A stretch of DNA of 64,000 nt, taken from contig JAJKFJ010021376.1 of the NCBI GenBank assembly GCA_027382625.1, forward strand, positions 1 through 64,000, given 5' to 3'. Position 1 is the stretch's first letter. The number at the start of each line of letters is the position of its first letter. Source of the stretch: Tetmemena sp. SeJ-2015 (taxonomy: Eukaryota > Ciliophora > Spirotrichea > Sporadotrichida > Oxytrichidae). The notes beneath the pieces are model-generated. The model worked only from the letters and a program-made list of their open reading frames with translations, ran no database searches and was not told the DNA's origin. Positions 36,190-49,400 of this stretch are shown here, one piece after another. The translations under genes and the position numbers were made by a program.

Positions 36190-36560
36190 ATGTCACTACA
36201 GAAACTACATCAACAACTACAACAACTACTATATCAACTACAACAACCTCACCTTCGACAACTTAAAGATGACAATGAAGGAGGCAAGCGCCTAAGACAA
36301 GGAAGGCATCCCTCCCGATCAACAGATGCTTATCTTCTCTGGAAGCTCAAAGAGCTACAAAAGTATGCTTCCATTTGCGTACTTTTGAACAACATCTACA
36401 ACCAGATCTTCAACAAGGACAAGCAGAACCTTCAGCGATTACAACATCAAGAAGTAGTCGACACTCAACATAAACAATCAACTGCTCAAAGCAAGGAAAC
36501 AAAAGCTATAACTCAGACCGAGGCGGTGTTCTTCATGTTCTTCACTCTGATCTGGTAGGA
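36190..36560 (+). pseudogene. Degenerate ubiquitin-like coding stretch
   Basis: In the frame containing 36248, the sequence reads TFDNLKMTMKEASAQDKEGI then PPDQQMLIFSG, very close to ubiquitin IQDKEGIPPDQQRLIFAG. After an interruption with TGA at 36386-36388, the same frame reads SRTFSDYNIKKQSTLN, matching GRTLADYNIQKESTLH. A third frame then gives DRGGVLHVL where ubiquitin ends in LRGG. AAGC at 36343-36346 and 36421-36424 are 78 bp apart in phase, so a 78-bp IES would remove the TGA but leave a deletion of KQLED. Upstream sequence is a (CAACTA)n-like low-complexity run. It could be a divergent ubiquitin-like MDS, but frameshifts and missing residues favour a decayed copy. Confidence 0.55.
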
Positions 36561-36684
36561 GATGACTCCCTCGTTAAATTTAAATTCATAATGATAACTA
36601 TATCTAATTTTTTATATACCACTTTGTTAAAGAACTCTATCTTCATTAGGTTTTAGTTACCCTCGATCATAATTTCATAATCAA

Positions 36685-37040
36685 CCTATAATATTAAACA
36701 AATAATTTACATTTAAAGTGTGTCCAATTAAATAATTATTAGACCATTCAATTCAGCAAAAATTTTGTATAACTTTATATCCATACAACTATTGTGTGCA
36801 CCGATAAGCTCATAGTTATAGAAATCATTCAAGTTTTCCAAGTTTCTTGCAATTGATAAGTGCATCATAACTCGCTACTGAGAGATGCTGAAGCGATTAT
36901 TTAAAAAGTTGCTCATATTTATTTTTAATGGTTATTGAAAAAGCTGCAGATTAGATTAATATAATTATAACTGCCTTTAAATTGCAACTCTAATTTTTTT
37001 AATTTGATAAATCACCAATTATAATTAAAATTAAAACTTT
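36685..37040 (+). mobile_element. F2 repeat copy
   Basis: Starts ACCTATAATATTAAACAAAT, then AATTATTAGACCATTCAATT and TTGTGTGCACCGATAAGC, ends TTTGATAAATCACCAATTAT. Diverged member between the ubiquitin-like stretch and the zinc-finger gene. Confidence 0.55.
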
Positions 37041-37325
37041 AGTTTGAGTGTTTGTTATATATTTTTTTGAATAAATATTTATTTTTAAGTCAGGTAGCAA
37101 CTTAGGAGTAATGAATAATTTATCTCCTGAAAAGAATTGTTTCGCTCAAAATAATTAGGCTCAGTAATAGATGGGTTAGATTTAATTATAATTGCAGGCA
37201 TTATTTTTATAAATGCTAAACTGTATATTCAAAAATTTTAATTGGGTTAAGAGTTAATTTTATTTATTAATCGATACTATACTACATGCTATTTTAAATA
37301 TTTAAGCGGAATATATTTAATAAAG

Positions 37326-37483
37326 ATGTAATAGCAGAACTAGGTGTAGCAGATGCAACAAATGTAATTGCAGTAGTAGTAACTTTACGCAGGGAGAATT
37401 AATGGAGGATCTGCTTCTAAAAACTAACAAATGAATTACAATACAAGCATGTAGAGCACAAATCAAACTTTTATTCCACTTAT
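37326..37483 (+). CDS. CCCH gene MDS 1
   Basis: ATG 37326 followed by a run of TAA/TAG/CAG/CAA codons (MQQQNQVQQMQQMQLQQQQ) to NQTFIPL. Ends at pointer CTTAT (37479-37483), shared with 37611-37615. The 132-bp AT-rich IES between is in frame and free of TGA, so only composition and the in-phase repeat define it. Confidence 0.65.
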
Positions 37484-40400
37484 AATTCAATTTATTATTT
37501 TCCAAGTCCCTCTTAAAGCAAGAGTAAACTTACTGAAATTCTCCTTCTAGAGAAAGATCAGGATAGAAACATCATTTAAATTTATTATATTTAGTATGGA
37601 ATCATGCTCTCTTATCTAACTGAGTAAATTATTATAAGAGTATTGCGATTAGGCTCACAGCCAAACTCAGTGTCCTATTGGAGAAGCCTGTCTCAAAGCC
37701 CATGCTAGTTCTTAACTACGTAGAAGATTTCCAATAACGCAAGATCACACTCAACTTAGATACATAGCAGCTTAGTGCCCAGTCGGCATAGACTAATGTC
37801 TTAGGAAAGAAAATTGCAGCTTAGCTCATACCATTGAAGAAATTATCAGGGGGGCCTTTACTCCTCATCCACTTTTTTCATTAAAATATGAAAAATCATG
37901 GGCTAGCCTAAAATCAATTAAAAAATACAATCTTTTTAATCTAAATTCAAATTCAGAGGGTCTATTCAGGCCGTATTCATTATTTTAGAAAATACAGCAT
38001 TAATTTTAAAAAAGTGCCTCTTTCAAAATTTTAAAAACCTTTTGTTTACAAATTACAGAAAGATAATTTGTAATAAAGTTTAAATTTATATACAGTTATT
38101 TTATTCTTAAATATAAAGAAGATTAGCGTCTGATATTTAATTGAGAGATTTAGTTCTAAATATATTTAAACTTATAAATCATTTGTATAAAAACTTCTTT
38201 ATTTCCATTTTTATGTTCATTAAATAGGATTGTTTAAATTAAAGTGTCTTTATAAGTTTTATTAAAACCATTATTATTTATACTTAAATATTGAATTTAT
38301 ATATTTGTAATACAGTATAATATATAATAGCAGGTTCTTAGTTATTCAAATGGGGGGCTTTAAATATTAAGAAGAATCTAGGACGTTGAATATTAATTGA
38401 GAGATCTCTAAGCTCTCAAATATTTAATTTATACTTATAAAATTTATCCTATTTTTGTATTAAAAAACAATTCTTTTGCTTTTAATTTACCGAAAATAAA
38501 TATTCTTTCATAGATTTCATATGAGAATGAGGATTAGAATTAAGATGAAACTATATAATGAGCTTGATATTTAAAAGTGCTGAATTTTTAAAAACCCCTT
38601 AATATTAAATTACTAAATATTTAATATTTAATAGCGAAATCATTTTCTAAAAATAATATAATAGCTAGGTTATTAATTATGTCTACCTGACCAATTAGAT
38701 AAGGGCTTACTCCTTATGGAGATTCAGATACTCTAGCTTCCGACTCGTTAATGTTTACTGCTACTAGCGATAGGAAAACTTTCCATAACCGCAAGTGGAC
38801 TCATACACTACGACTCGCAGCATAGAGCTATTGCCAGGAATCCCTGCAGATAAAATCATCCCTGACTGAGAACGCGATCAGTCGGTCACTCGGGACTCTC
38901 TGGTGCCTCAGCTTAATGTATAGCAGATAAGTCTAAGTGAGCTCATTTTCCGCCTCGGTAGTGGAACGAGGGATGATACTCATTAAGGTAAGCCTGCTCC
39001 TTCGTCTTCTTGTTCCTCTAGTTATGTATGCATTTCCATCTAATATGTACTGACCACTTCCACCAGTTGAAGTCAGCAACATCAGTATATTAATAACAAT
39101 AAAGATTTTTTTTAATTTACTAAAGTAAAGAATATGGCCCTGACAGACCCTCTTAATTCTAATTTTGACTAAAATATAATATTTTGGGCTAATTTTAGGC
39201 AAACATTAATATTTAAAATTTTAATTTAAAAAGTGGATGAAGATGAAAGGCAACCCCCGAAATTATTATTTGGAATTCAAAAGAAATCCTTCATCAGTTA
39301 AAATTTATAGTTATAAAATCTCGCACAGATGCATGAATATTCGCTGATTATATTTTTATCATCAATTTACTCATCCAATTTTATTGCTTTTTTATTGATA
39401 TTGTCAAGCTTTATAATAAGTTAAGGCGGTATTATTCTGAAAATACTTCATTTTTCTATCATATCTCTCAGATAAAAGACTAGTCAAATATTAAATTACT
39501 ATTACACAATTATTAAATTAGGATCTTATTGAAAAACTAGCGAGTGTATGAGTGGCTAGTAAAGACCTAGAAAAAGAACCCTTTTGGAGATTCTGAAAGT
39601 TAAAGCCCCCTTCGAAACCCACTACAAGCTAGATCGGATAGAGATGCTTAGCACAAAGCTGCGATCTTCAAGGCCTATGTGGTTAATAAGACATAGGAAT
39701 ATATGGATGTTAAAACATCAATCTAGGAGCTCAATTGAAAAACTTACTCAAACAAACTTCTATGATAACACTGAACTCAGGGCTATAAAACAAAATCTAT
39801 CTCAATTTGATGTTAACTAATTTATCAGAAGTACTCTCAAACCAATGATAGAGTATAAGGATTGAAAGCCACGATTGAAAGAGGCTAATTCCACAAACAT
39901 TTCCTGCTCGCCATTGAGATCTACACAAAGATTGGTTTCCTACTCAAACACGCCATTAAAGACTCAAAAGGACCCAAGACTTATGATAAAGTGGTAAATG
40001 CTCTAGATTCTTGAGCTCACATCATCTATTCTAATCACTTCATACCAGTTCTAATCTACCATGGTCAACACTATGCTGAAAAAAGAGGCTTAGTTTGAAA
40101 AGATCATATCCGCCATTACTAAATAGACAATAATAATACCCATACCAGACCGGTAAATAGCAACCTGATCAGAAATCGGTGCTGACCTATAAAGAACTTC
40201 AAAAATTGGATCTAAGACCTCATATCAGATACAACATTACCTAAATCATAAAATAGATCAGAGAACTCAATAGGATCCTTGATGAAAAGAAAAGAAGGAT
40301 TTAACTGACCTCATAGATGAGTTGAAATCTGAGACAGAATATTAAACGAACAAAATGGGATTTCTGGAAGGAAAAAAATCCTAATTTGAAATAGAATCTA

Positions 40401-43400
40401 AAAAGCATAAATAGGAAATGCAATAACGTTATGCTTCTATGAACGATCAATTCAAATGGCAAGATTTTGATGAAAACCAGCATCCAAGCCGATTAAAAAT
40501 ATGCTAACAGAGAATCTATTCTTAAACAACTAATTAATGGTGATAACCTTGCCGGAACCAAACATCCTAAGAAACAATACAGAATCAAATTCCTTGTTGA
40601 CGCAAATTGGTTCAATTTTGATAAAGTGAAACAATTTTTGTCCTGACAACTGGACAAATGGGCTGATTTCTAATGTAAAACGAAGATTTCTAGGGTAAAG
40701 AACTCGTTTATAATTGAACAGAAATTCTAGGACTTCAGAAGCTACAATGACTTTAAGACTAAATTTGGCAGCTATAAAGCTTTCAAACACCCACTAGTTT
40801 AGGTTATTTCTCTCTGAGCAAAAATATACACATGAAAGTACCAATATTCGTGAAGAAACATGACTTAAACTTGCGCAGACATAAGAAAAAGAATATTAAG
40901 AGTGCGCAGATCAATCACGACCCCAGACAAGACACGTTTATGAATCAAGGCATGAGTTTTGTTTGATGTGATTAAATTTAAACACTGCACTAACACGGGA
41001 GTGGCCTTTTGGCTTCCCTAAGTTCAATATATAACACGCAAGACATCGCTTGTCTAAAATGAGTTGTTATTATTATTTATTATTTTAGTAAAATTTAACT
41101 CAAGGATGGCATTTTTTATTTTAGTATCTTTGACAAATTTTATAATTTTAAAAAATTTATATAATTTACAATCATAAATTTAGTTGTCTAATTAAATTGT
41201 AATTAAAACTGATTTAACATTAAATTATCAGCTATAAATATCATCCTACCTAATATAAGACTGAAGTATTTTAAATATTGGGGGGCCTTTACTCGTCACC
41301 CACTTTTTCCACAAAAATATGAAAAATATCGATATAGATTAAAATAAGTCAAGAGCACCAATGTTTTAGTCCATATTCATAATCACAGGGTCAAGGAGGG
41401 CTAAATTTTTAATTAAAAAATATAGCATTAATTTTTCAAAGAAAAAGTCAAAAGATTTTATTTCTCAGGAGATTTCATTAAAATCTTGCAGGATTTTATA
41501 TAAATATTATATAGAAAAAAATAGTTGTTATAAAAGTATTAAGATATATATATAAGACTAGCTTATGTTTTATTGGATGCTTTAATTATAAAGAAGATTC
41601 TAAGAGTCTAATATATAAGCTAAGAGACCTATGAGCTTCTAGAGTATTTTTCTTAAACTTACAAATTCATCCTATTTTTTTAATTATGGGATGAATAGAA
41701 ATAGATTATCACATAAATAACTCTAGAAAAACAATTGTTCAAATATACATAAGCAAACTGACTATTATTTAAGTATTAGTGAATGTTATCTCTATCTTTT
41801 AGTTCATATTTAGAATCCCTGGTCAAGTTTATGAAGCTAGTTCAATGGATTTAAGTCTTTCCATTTCACTTTAAGTTTCTTCAATTCTTGAAAATTGTCT
41901 TACATTCCATTTCTAAAACTATTTTTACTATTAAGAATATTATCTTACCTTAACTCATCGTTTAGATAAGAAGTACTTCAAGTGTTAGTATTTACACAAA
42001 TGTATTTGCATTCTGAATAATGTCTTGAATTGCAGGAGTTGTTTCAGATAATCTCTTTCAAACCCCATTTTATTAAATCTTCTAACTAATTAATTAATTT
42101 CATTTTTAATCAGCTATATTAATCAAACAAATCCTTTTGTATTTCTAGAGTTATTTATGTGATCATCTATTTCTATTCATCCCATAATAAAACAATTCTT
42201 TTGAATAATTTTTTTTCCCCTAAACTAAATTGTTTCAAAGATCTTTTTAAATTACTTTTAAAAAATATTGCCGGCCTAAACCCAGTTTATTTGAATTTGG
42301 ACTAAGAAAATTGGTATTTTTGACTGATTTTAGGCTATAAAGTGATTTTTCATATTTCATGAAAAGCGGATGACGAGGAAGGACCCCCAAATTATTTAAA
42401 TTGCTTTTTTATGGTTTAAATTGAACTCTGCCCTTAAGGATAAGCATGCAATACCAAACTAATTTATCAAAAAATTAGTTAAATATATCTTCATTTGAAT
42501 ATTCTTAATAATATTTCATAAAGAATTTAAAATGCAATTATACATTTAAGGCATTTGTTAATTAATTTGTAGCTTCGCTCACTCTGACTATGAGTTGAGA
42601 AACGTGTAGAATTACTTTTCGATAGCTCAACAATCGCAAAACAAATTAAATTATTTGCAAACTGGTTTGAACGAACAAATTCAATCTGTGAATGGTTTTG
42701 GCTAAAACTAAAATCAAGTTCAAAATGCTCAAGGTATTTCTTCTCAAATTTATGGATAGCTTCCTAACTTATAAGCTGCATCTTATAATAGTAATTTATC
42801 TTAATACTTTTTGGGAGTAGTCTTTCCTAGTCATCCTTTTTTCTATAATAATATGAAAATCACTCTCTTGCCTCAAATTAGCAAAAACACAAATTTTTAG
42901 TCATATTTCAATTCAAGAGTACCGATCATATTCATATTCTTTAATTAAGAATATAGAGCTTTGATATTTATAAACTTTTTTAGAAGGAATAAGACAAACA
43001 AGTTTAATTTTAAGATCACTTTATTGAAAAGATTTTATTTTAAATATATAAGAAAATAAATAGCCACGAAAATATGTTATTTGCAAAATATATTTATATG
43101 ATGAGAAGAAATTCCTTTAAACATGCTTTAAAATATTTACAGGCAAATGCCTTGATATTCTTTATAAAGAGACTTAGAAAATTTTGGATTTCATATATTT
43201 ATCATGACTCTTAGAACAATGTGCTTTAAATAAACATATAGTCTTAGATATTAATTTTTAGCTTATTCTATGAATGTGGAGAGGGGGGAAAAATAAAAAA
43301 GACTTGAAGTCTGCCATATTTTTGTTTGAATTACTATTAATTAATTATTAAATAAGATATCTTAAACTTGTGAATATATCGATATGTCAGAATTATATTG

Positions 43401-46400
43401 TCATTCCTTTTAAATTTAATTTTTATTAACTGAATATTTCTTGAAGATTATAAATATTTTATAAATTAAAGAATATGATTAAGTTATGCCTCTGAAATTA
43501 AATTAGGACTAAAAATTGGTGTTTAAGCTAATTTAAGTATTGGTGATAATTTTTAATATTTTAAGAAATAGTTGATGACGAGGAAAGGCCCCCCACTTTC
43601 TATCTTTTACTGGCGGAGATTACTTTTAGCAAAAAAATTGGACTTTCTCCAAGTACCTCTTTCCATAATAAAGGAAGCAACAACAAATTATTTAAATTAT
43701 TTACAATACCATAAATAGCTAATATAAAATAAATTAAGTTTAACGAGCTAAACATTATTGAAAATACTTTATTATTAATTGAATATAATAAAAAAGCAGC
43801 ATTTAAGATAATTTAAGTAGATATAAATTAGTAGTAATTTTCATTTTTATTTATATTATTATTTTAGATCAGAGATTTAAATAATTATTACACCATTCGA
43901 TTCAGCATTCAATTATAAGAATTTTTTATTAATGCAACTTTTTTGTGGGAGCACTCAGTCAAAAGTTATAGGCGACATAATAATAACAAGAAAGCGTATA
44001 CGGAAAGTGAGACCTTGTGCGCATCATATCTATCTGTAGAGGAAAACTGAGGCGATAATTAAAGAAGAAACTCAAATTAATTTTCGATAAGTTATCGAAC
44101 AAGCTGCAGATCAGAGGATGAATCTGTGATTTCAACAGACACAAAGTCGAAACTCTCCATTTATAATTTTAACCAATCACCGATTTTAATTAAATTTCCT
44201 ACAATAAAATATTTAATAATTTAATTTAGAAACAATTTACCCGAGCTTGGGGTGATAATTTTTTGTTTAATATGAATGAATATTTGGTGGTAAGAGTTAA
44301 AAGCAAGGTGGAGCTTATTATTTTATAGTTTAAATTTTTATCTTAGGGGTTGTTCAATGGGCATGGATCTTTCTAAAACTTGTAGCAGATTTAGCAATAT
44401 TAACTGTAGTAGTAGAACCAAATATCTTCGCAGGATATGAATTCGCTATAGCCTTCTAATTAAATATATTATTTAGCTCACACTATAATTAAATATTTAT
44501 GGGTTGAATGATGACGTGATCGCTTACTTGGATCTATATAACTTCAAAACTTAGCAGTGTAAAGTTCCCTATCAGCACAATCCAAAGAAATGCTTTTTCT
44601 ATCATGAGGCAAAAAAAGATAGGAGAAGACCCCTTGGAACATACACCTACAATAAATTTATTATTTACCTCAGAATCATGTTAGTATATTACAAACAGCA
44701 CTATCCATTACGAGTGTCCAATGGGAGATAGCTGCCCTCGCTCTCATAACAGAGTGGAGGAGTTCTACCATCCTGAGAAATACAAGGTCAAGTTTTGTTC
44801 TTCATATCCAGATAAACTGGAGTCTTGTGATTACGGTGATATGTGTGCTTTCGCTCATGCAGAGGAAGAAGTTACTGTTGATTTGTTAGACAAGTTTGAA
44901 AAGAACACAGACTTCTATATCTTTCACTTCAAGACTGTGTGGTGCCCTCACTCAGACACTAACCACCCCAGAGATGCTTGTGTTTACGCTCACAATTGGC
45001 AAGATTTCAGGAGAAAACCTCACGTATTCGATTACGTTAAATGCTAACTTTATTAAACTTCATATTACTAAATATTCCATTGAGTGATTTAAGTTAAAAT
45101 ATAAAATATTGTATTGCTGTTTGATTATAAATAAATAAAAAAGAAAATAGTTTGAATTGGAATTCTCCTTCACCTTTGTCATATTTAATATTTTATATTA
45201 ATTGCTCTCATTTTCTCTTTTTCAATATTTAGTTCCTTCCTCTCGGCACTGAATCTCTAAAGTTACTCTTTTAGTAAATGTATAGCTCTTTGTTCAGACT
45301 TACCTTCATCTTTGATTTGGATAGTTCGTTATCTCTGTGCATAGGAATGCAAAACTGAATCAGAGATGGATTATGGAAGAGTGGAGCACTTAAAGGATTC
45401 TTGTGTGTTGCATTACCATGGTGAAAGAACATCAATTAGCCTATTAAGATATTATAGCAAGACTTAAAAATGAGCTAAACTCAAAAATAATCCTCATAAT
45501 TATTGTCAAATAATTTAGGTTTACTGTGTAAGATGTGCTATCAACAATATTTCAAAAGTCTTTAGTCTACTTATTTCTCTTGTTCCTTCTTAAATCTTTT
45601 AGTTTCGTTGCTTTTTATATTTTAAATGAACTTATTATGAAAATTGAGCAATTTAACTGCTGTTATCTCATATTAAATTTGTTAAGTATTTTTGAAAATG
45701 TCAGTTACCAATCATCTATTTCTATTCATCCTATAATAAATTGTCAATTTTAATTATGAGAAGGTGAATGGGAAACTAAGAATTTCATCTAGACATATGC
45801 TGATGGATGCAAGCACGAGTACAGATGCAAGTTCTCTCATGGTTGGAAGGAACAAGAGTATCATCCTCTCAATTATAAGATGCATGCCTGCAGACAAATT
45901 ATTCAAAAATAGCTTAATAAAGTTAAATTTAATTCACAAATATAGATTTCGTAAATGGAATTGTAGAGATATTATAAAGACCCATATTTTATTTAAAATA
46001 TTTTTTAAACTTGAGCATATACAGAATTATTTCCATAATAGTTAAAGCAGAATTGATAGAAGATTTTCATTAAAAATCAAAGTTTTTAAATTTCTTATAG
46101 ATTTTTCTTATTATGGCTCCAATGCGATTTGGTAATTGGGAAAATATAAAAGCAAAGCTACTTATTTCATTAGATTATTCTAACTTATAGTATTTTGGTT
46201 GTCTTGGCGCGAGGTTCTTATCACTTTATTTTAGACTTTACTTGTGATTTGAATTATTTGAGGATGTCTTTAACTTTGATAAATCATGGTCAACTTGTTT
46301 CCCTATTGACCCTAAGCTAATCTAAGACTAAAGAATTTAGCAACTTACATGAGATAAAAGGCATCCGTATCCTTTTGAGTTGAATCTTGTTATTTTCCTC

Positions 46401-49400
46401 ATTATCTCATCTATTTCGTGTTGAGGATTCCAACTTGTCTATGAGCTCAACTTAAAAACCACATTAATTCAAAAAATCACGGATAATTTTATGTGAAATA
46501 GAGCTAAACTTAAATCATGTCTTTAAAATAAATAATAAACAAAATGGTTTACTTACCTCTATGTTTTTGAGATACATTGAAACAGTATCATTTTTGAAGA
46601 TAGATGATACTATGAATTCCGCCATTATGAATTTATAAATTAAAAATGAAATTATTTATCTAATCAATTTAATTAAATCACTGTTGAGCCTCAACTCATT
46701 AAAATAAAGCTTGATTATTAAATGTTATGATAATGTAATCGTATTTAGGCCATATTATTTAATTATGTATTAAATGCCTTCTTTTTCAGATCTATTATAA
46801 AAAATTACCTTAATAGAAAATAAAATATCCATCCATATCAATAAATATTCATGTGATACTCTAAGACATCTCAAAGACCCTTTATACTCAGCAAAATTAT
46901 TTTCTCTCAATAGATTCAAATTTAGGATCTTCATTATAGCTGACAATTTAATTAAAAAAATTAATTAAATTAATAATTAATTTTTAAAAAAATTATAAAA
47001 CCGAGGCAGTTAAATGTGAGATAGTAGGCAGAAATTATGATCATTCGATTAATTATTAAATTATTAACAATTTCATCCTTGCAACTTCTTCGTTGGAGGC
47101 CTATGTATCGAGTTACCTCGGCCTTAAGATTTTGAACTTGACTAATTTCTTGGTAGATAGTTTATGGCATCTAAATCTTTTCATAGGCACCTGCTATTGT
47201 AATGGTAGAAAGACAAACTATTCTTATAATTTAAGGAGCTAAAAAATAATGCTCATATTGAGATATTTAGCAAGCAATTTAACTGGCAACTTTTACAGCT
47301 CTTCATTTATCATTTTAACTCAATTTCAATTTTCATATAAATTGTACTATAATTCAGATGAGTTCAGAAATAAAGTAATTTCATCTATGTCTGTCATTAC
47401 GAAGATTTACATTTGGATTCTTTCTCAAATTAATAATACAAAATTGAATTTAAAAACAGGATATATTACTTTAAGAGAATTCAATATCTAAATCTAACGA
47501 TTCTGACTTATTTCATATATGAATTAAATAGTATAAGTGAAAAATTAAATGAAGTTTACTATAATCTTACTTTCATATATTCTTTATCAAATTACAAGAT
47601 TTATATTCATTATATTTTAATATTTTCCAATCTGAATATAAAAATTAAAAAATTATTCCTTTGTATAAAATAGCTTTATATTTCTTAGATGTTAATTATT
47701 TTCGCTTCTTAAATTTGAGAGTGTTAATTTATGAAATTGAGCAGTGCTAGAAGCCTCACTGCCCTTACTACCACTCAGAATAGGATAGGAGGCAGCCTCT
47801 TAACCAATTCTTTAAAGTGTTTCCTAAAAACAGAGGAACAACAGTTCAATATAAATTAATTTGAATAGACGCAGATATATTAACCCATTTTCTTAAATCT
47901 GCTGTTTAACGTGCCAAGTCGCATCTGCCAGACTTATATTGACTAACTGACTGGGTAGTAGTAGCAACTTTTCGTTACGTAATCAATTTATGGTTGTGGA
48001 CCATAAAGTGTGCCTATTCTTGATCCAAAGGTTGTAATGTCATTCTAGTATTCAAATTTTCATTTATATTCTAAACAAAAATTACAATTTCTTATTGAAG
48101 TTTATTCTTCTTAATTTTTTGCTTGTTTAAATGATTTATATTTTCTATATCTAACTAATGTAAACAAATTAAAGATTTGCTTCTCTAATTATTAATATTC
48201 ATATAATATAACTTAATCAAGTAAATAGGATAAAATACTTAACATTTAAAGATAATAAACAAACCTTAAATCATCGTGATAATAATAAAATAAAATTTAT
48301 TGAAATTTGCTTTGTTTGTTAGGAGCTTAATTTAAAAAAAATAAAATCAGTAGGATCAATATTTCTTGAGAAAGAATTTAATATTATAAATTTATATTAA
48401 ACTTATCTTTTAAATTTTATCAGGCTAATAATATTGATAATTCAGAAGAAAATAGCAAATTATCTCAAGTTTTATCTTGTTCGATTAAATACACTTTTTG
48501 AATTAATTTACAAGATTTGCGCCTGATAAAAGCTAATTTACATGATTTTATGATTTATTAAAATAAAATTAAAACTGTAAAGTTATAGAAGTTAAGATAA
48601 TCAATTCTCTCTCCCATAAACTAATTATTTTTGAAAGATTTAAATCAGTTTGAAATTTTCTTTTTAATTATTTTATTGGCTTCATAATATAGAGAGAAAA
48701 AATCGCTCTTTTGTTTTATTATAGGATGGATAGAATTAGATGTTCGCAAAATTTTTGATTAAAGTACAGAACTTGCACGAACAATAAGGTAACTGGCAAG
48801 TATTTATACACAAGACTTCTATATGAGTGCATATCTTAAAAGAATTTAGGATATAATTTGTAACTTGAGTTCTTTGGCTTCTTTATTTCAGTACCCCATT
48901 TTACTTTTGAAACATTGTATAGTAGAAATTCTCTTAGGTCTAACTTCTTCTCTATGAATTATGAAAACATAATAAGATTACCATAAATTCTTATGATTAC
49001 AAGAAAATCTTTCATTTCTCAAGCCAAAAAAGATAAATCAGGAGATGCAATTCGTCAAAGTAAGCTAATTCACTTTCCATCTGAGTTGTTTGAAAACCCA
49101 TATTTTTTAAATCTAAATTTTAATAATGTAATTGATTAATTATCGGATAAAATTATGATTTAAATCACTTTCTAAATTAATCTAGTTTTTTGTGAAACAC
49201 CTAATTCTATTCTTTCCTATATTGATGTTTTCAACTCGAAAGACAAAAATAATGAAGAGATTGATTCCTTGATTGCCTTATTAGATGGCTGATATATATT
49301 TTTTGAATGTTTATAATTTTTAAGTAGAGCTAGTGCCTGTTGCAAAGAATATATGCAGATTTATTTAGTGACTCAATCATTCGTCTTTCTTCCTGAGTAG

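Larger units (their letters stand above)
37818..42570 (+). other. IES in CCCH gene, 4753 bp, pointer AGCTT
   Basis: Consists mainly of F1 copy 37849-39258, element C (about 39260-41063), and F1 copy 41280-42388 with an F3 copy nested in it. Confidence 0.8.
42795..44336 (+). other. IES in CCCH gene, 1542 bp, pointer TTTATCTTA
   Basis: Filled by F1 copy 42812-43594, which starts 8 bp after the pointer, and F2 copy 43850-44212. Confidence 0.85.

Noticed and set aside
44438..44504. Spliceosomal intron instead of IES at CCCH MDS 4/5
   Set aside because: The borders are TGAAT repeats with no GT at the left edge or AG at the right edge.
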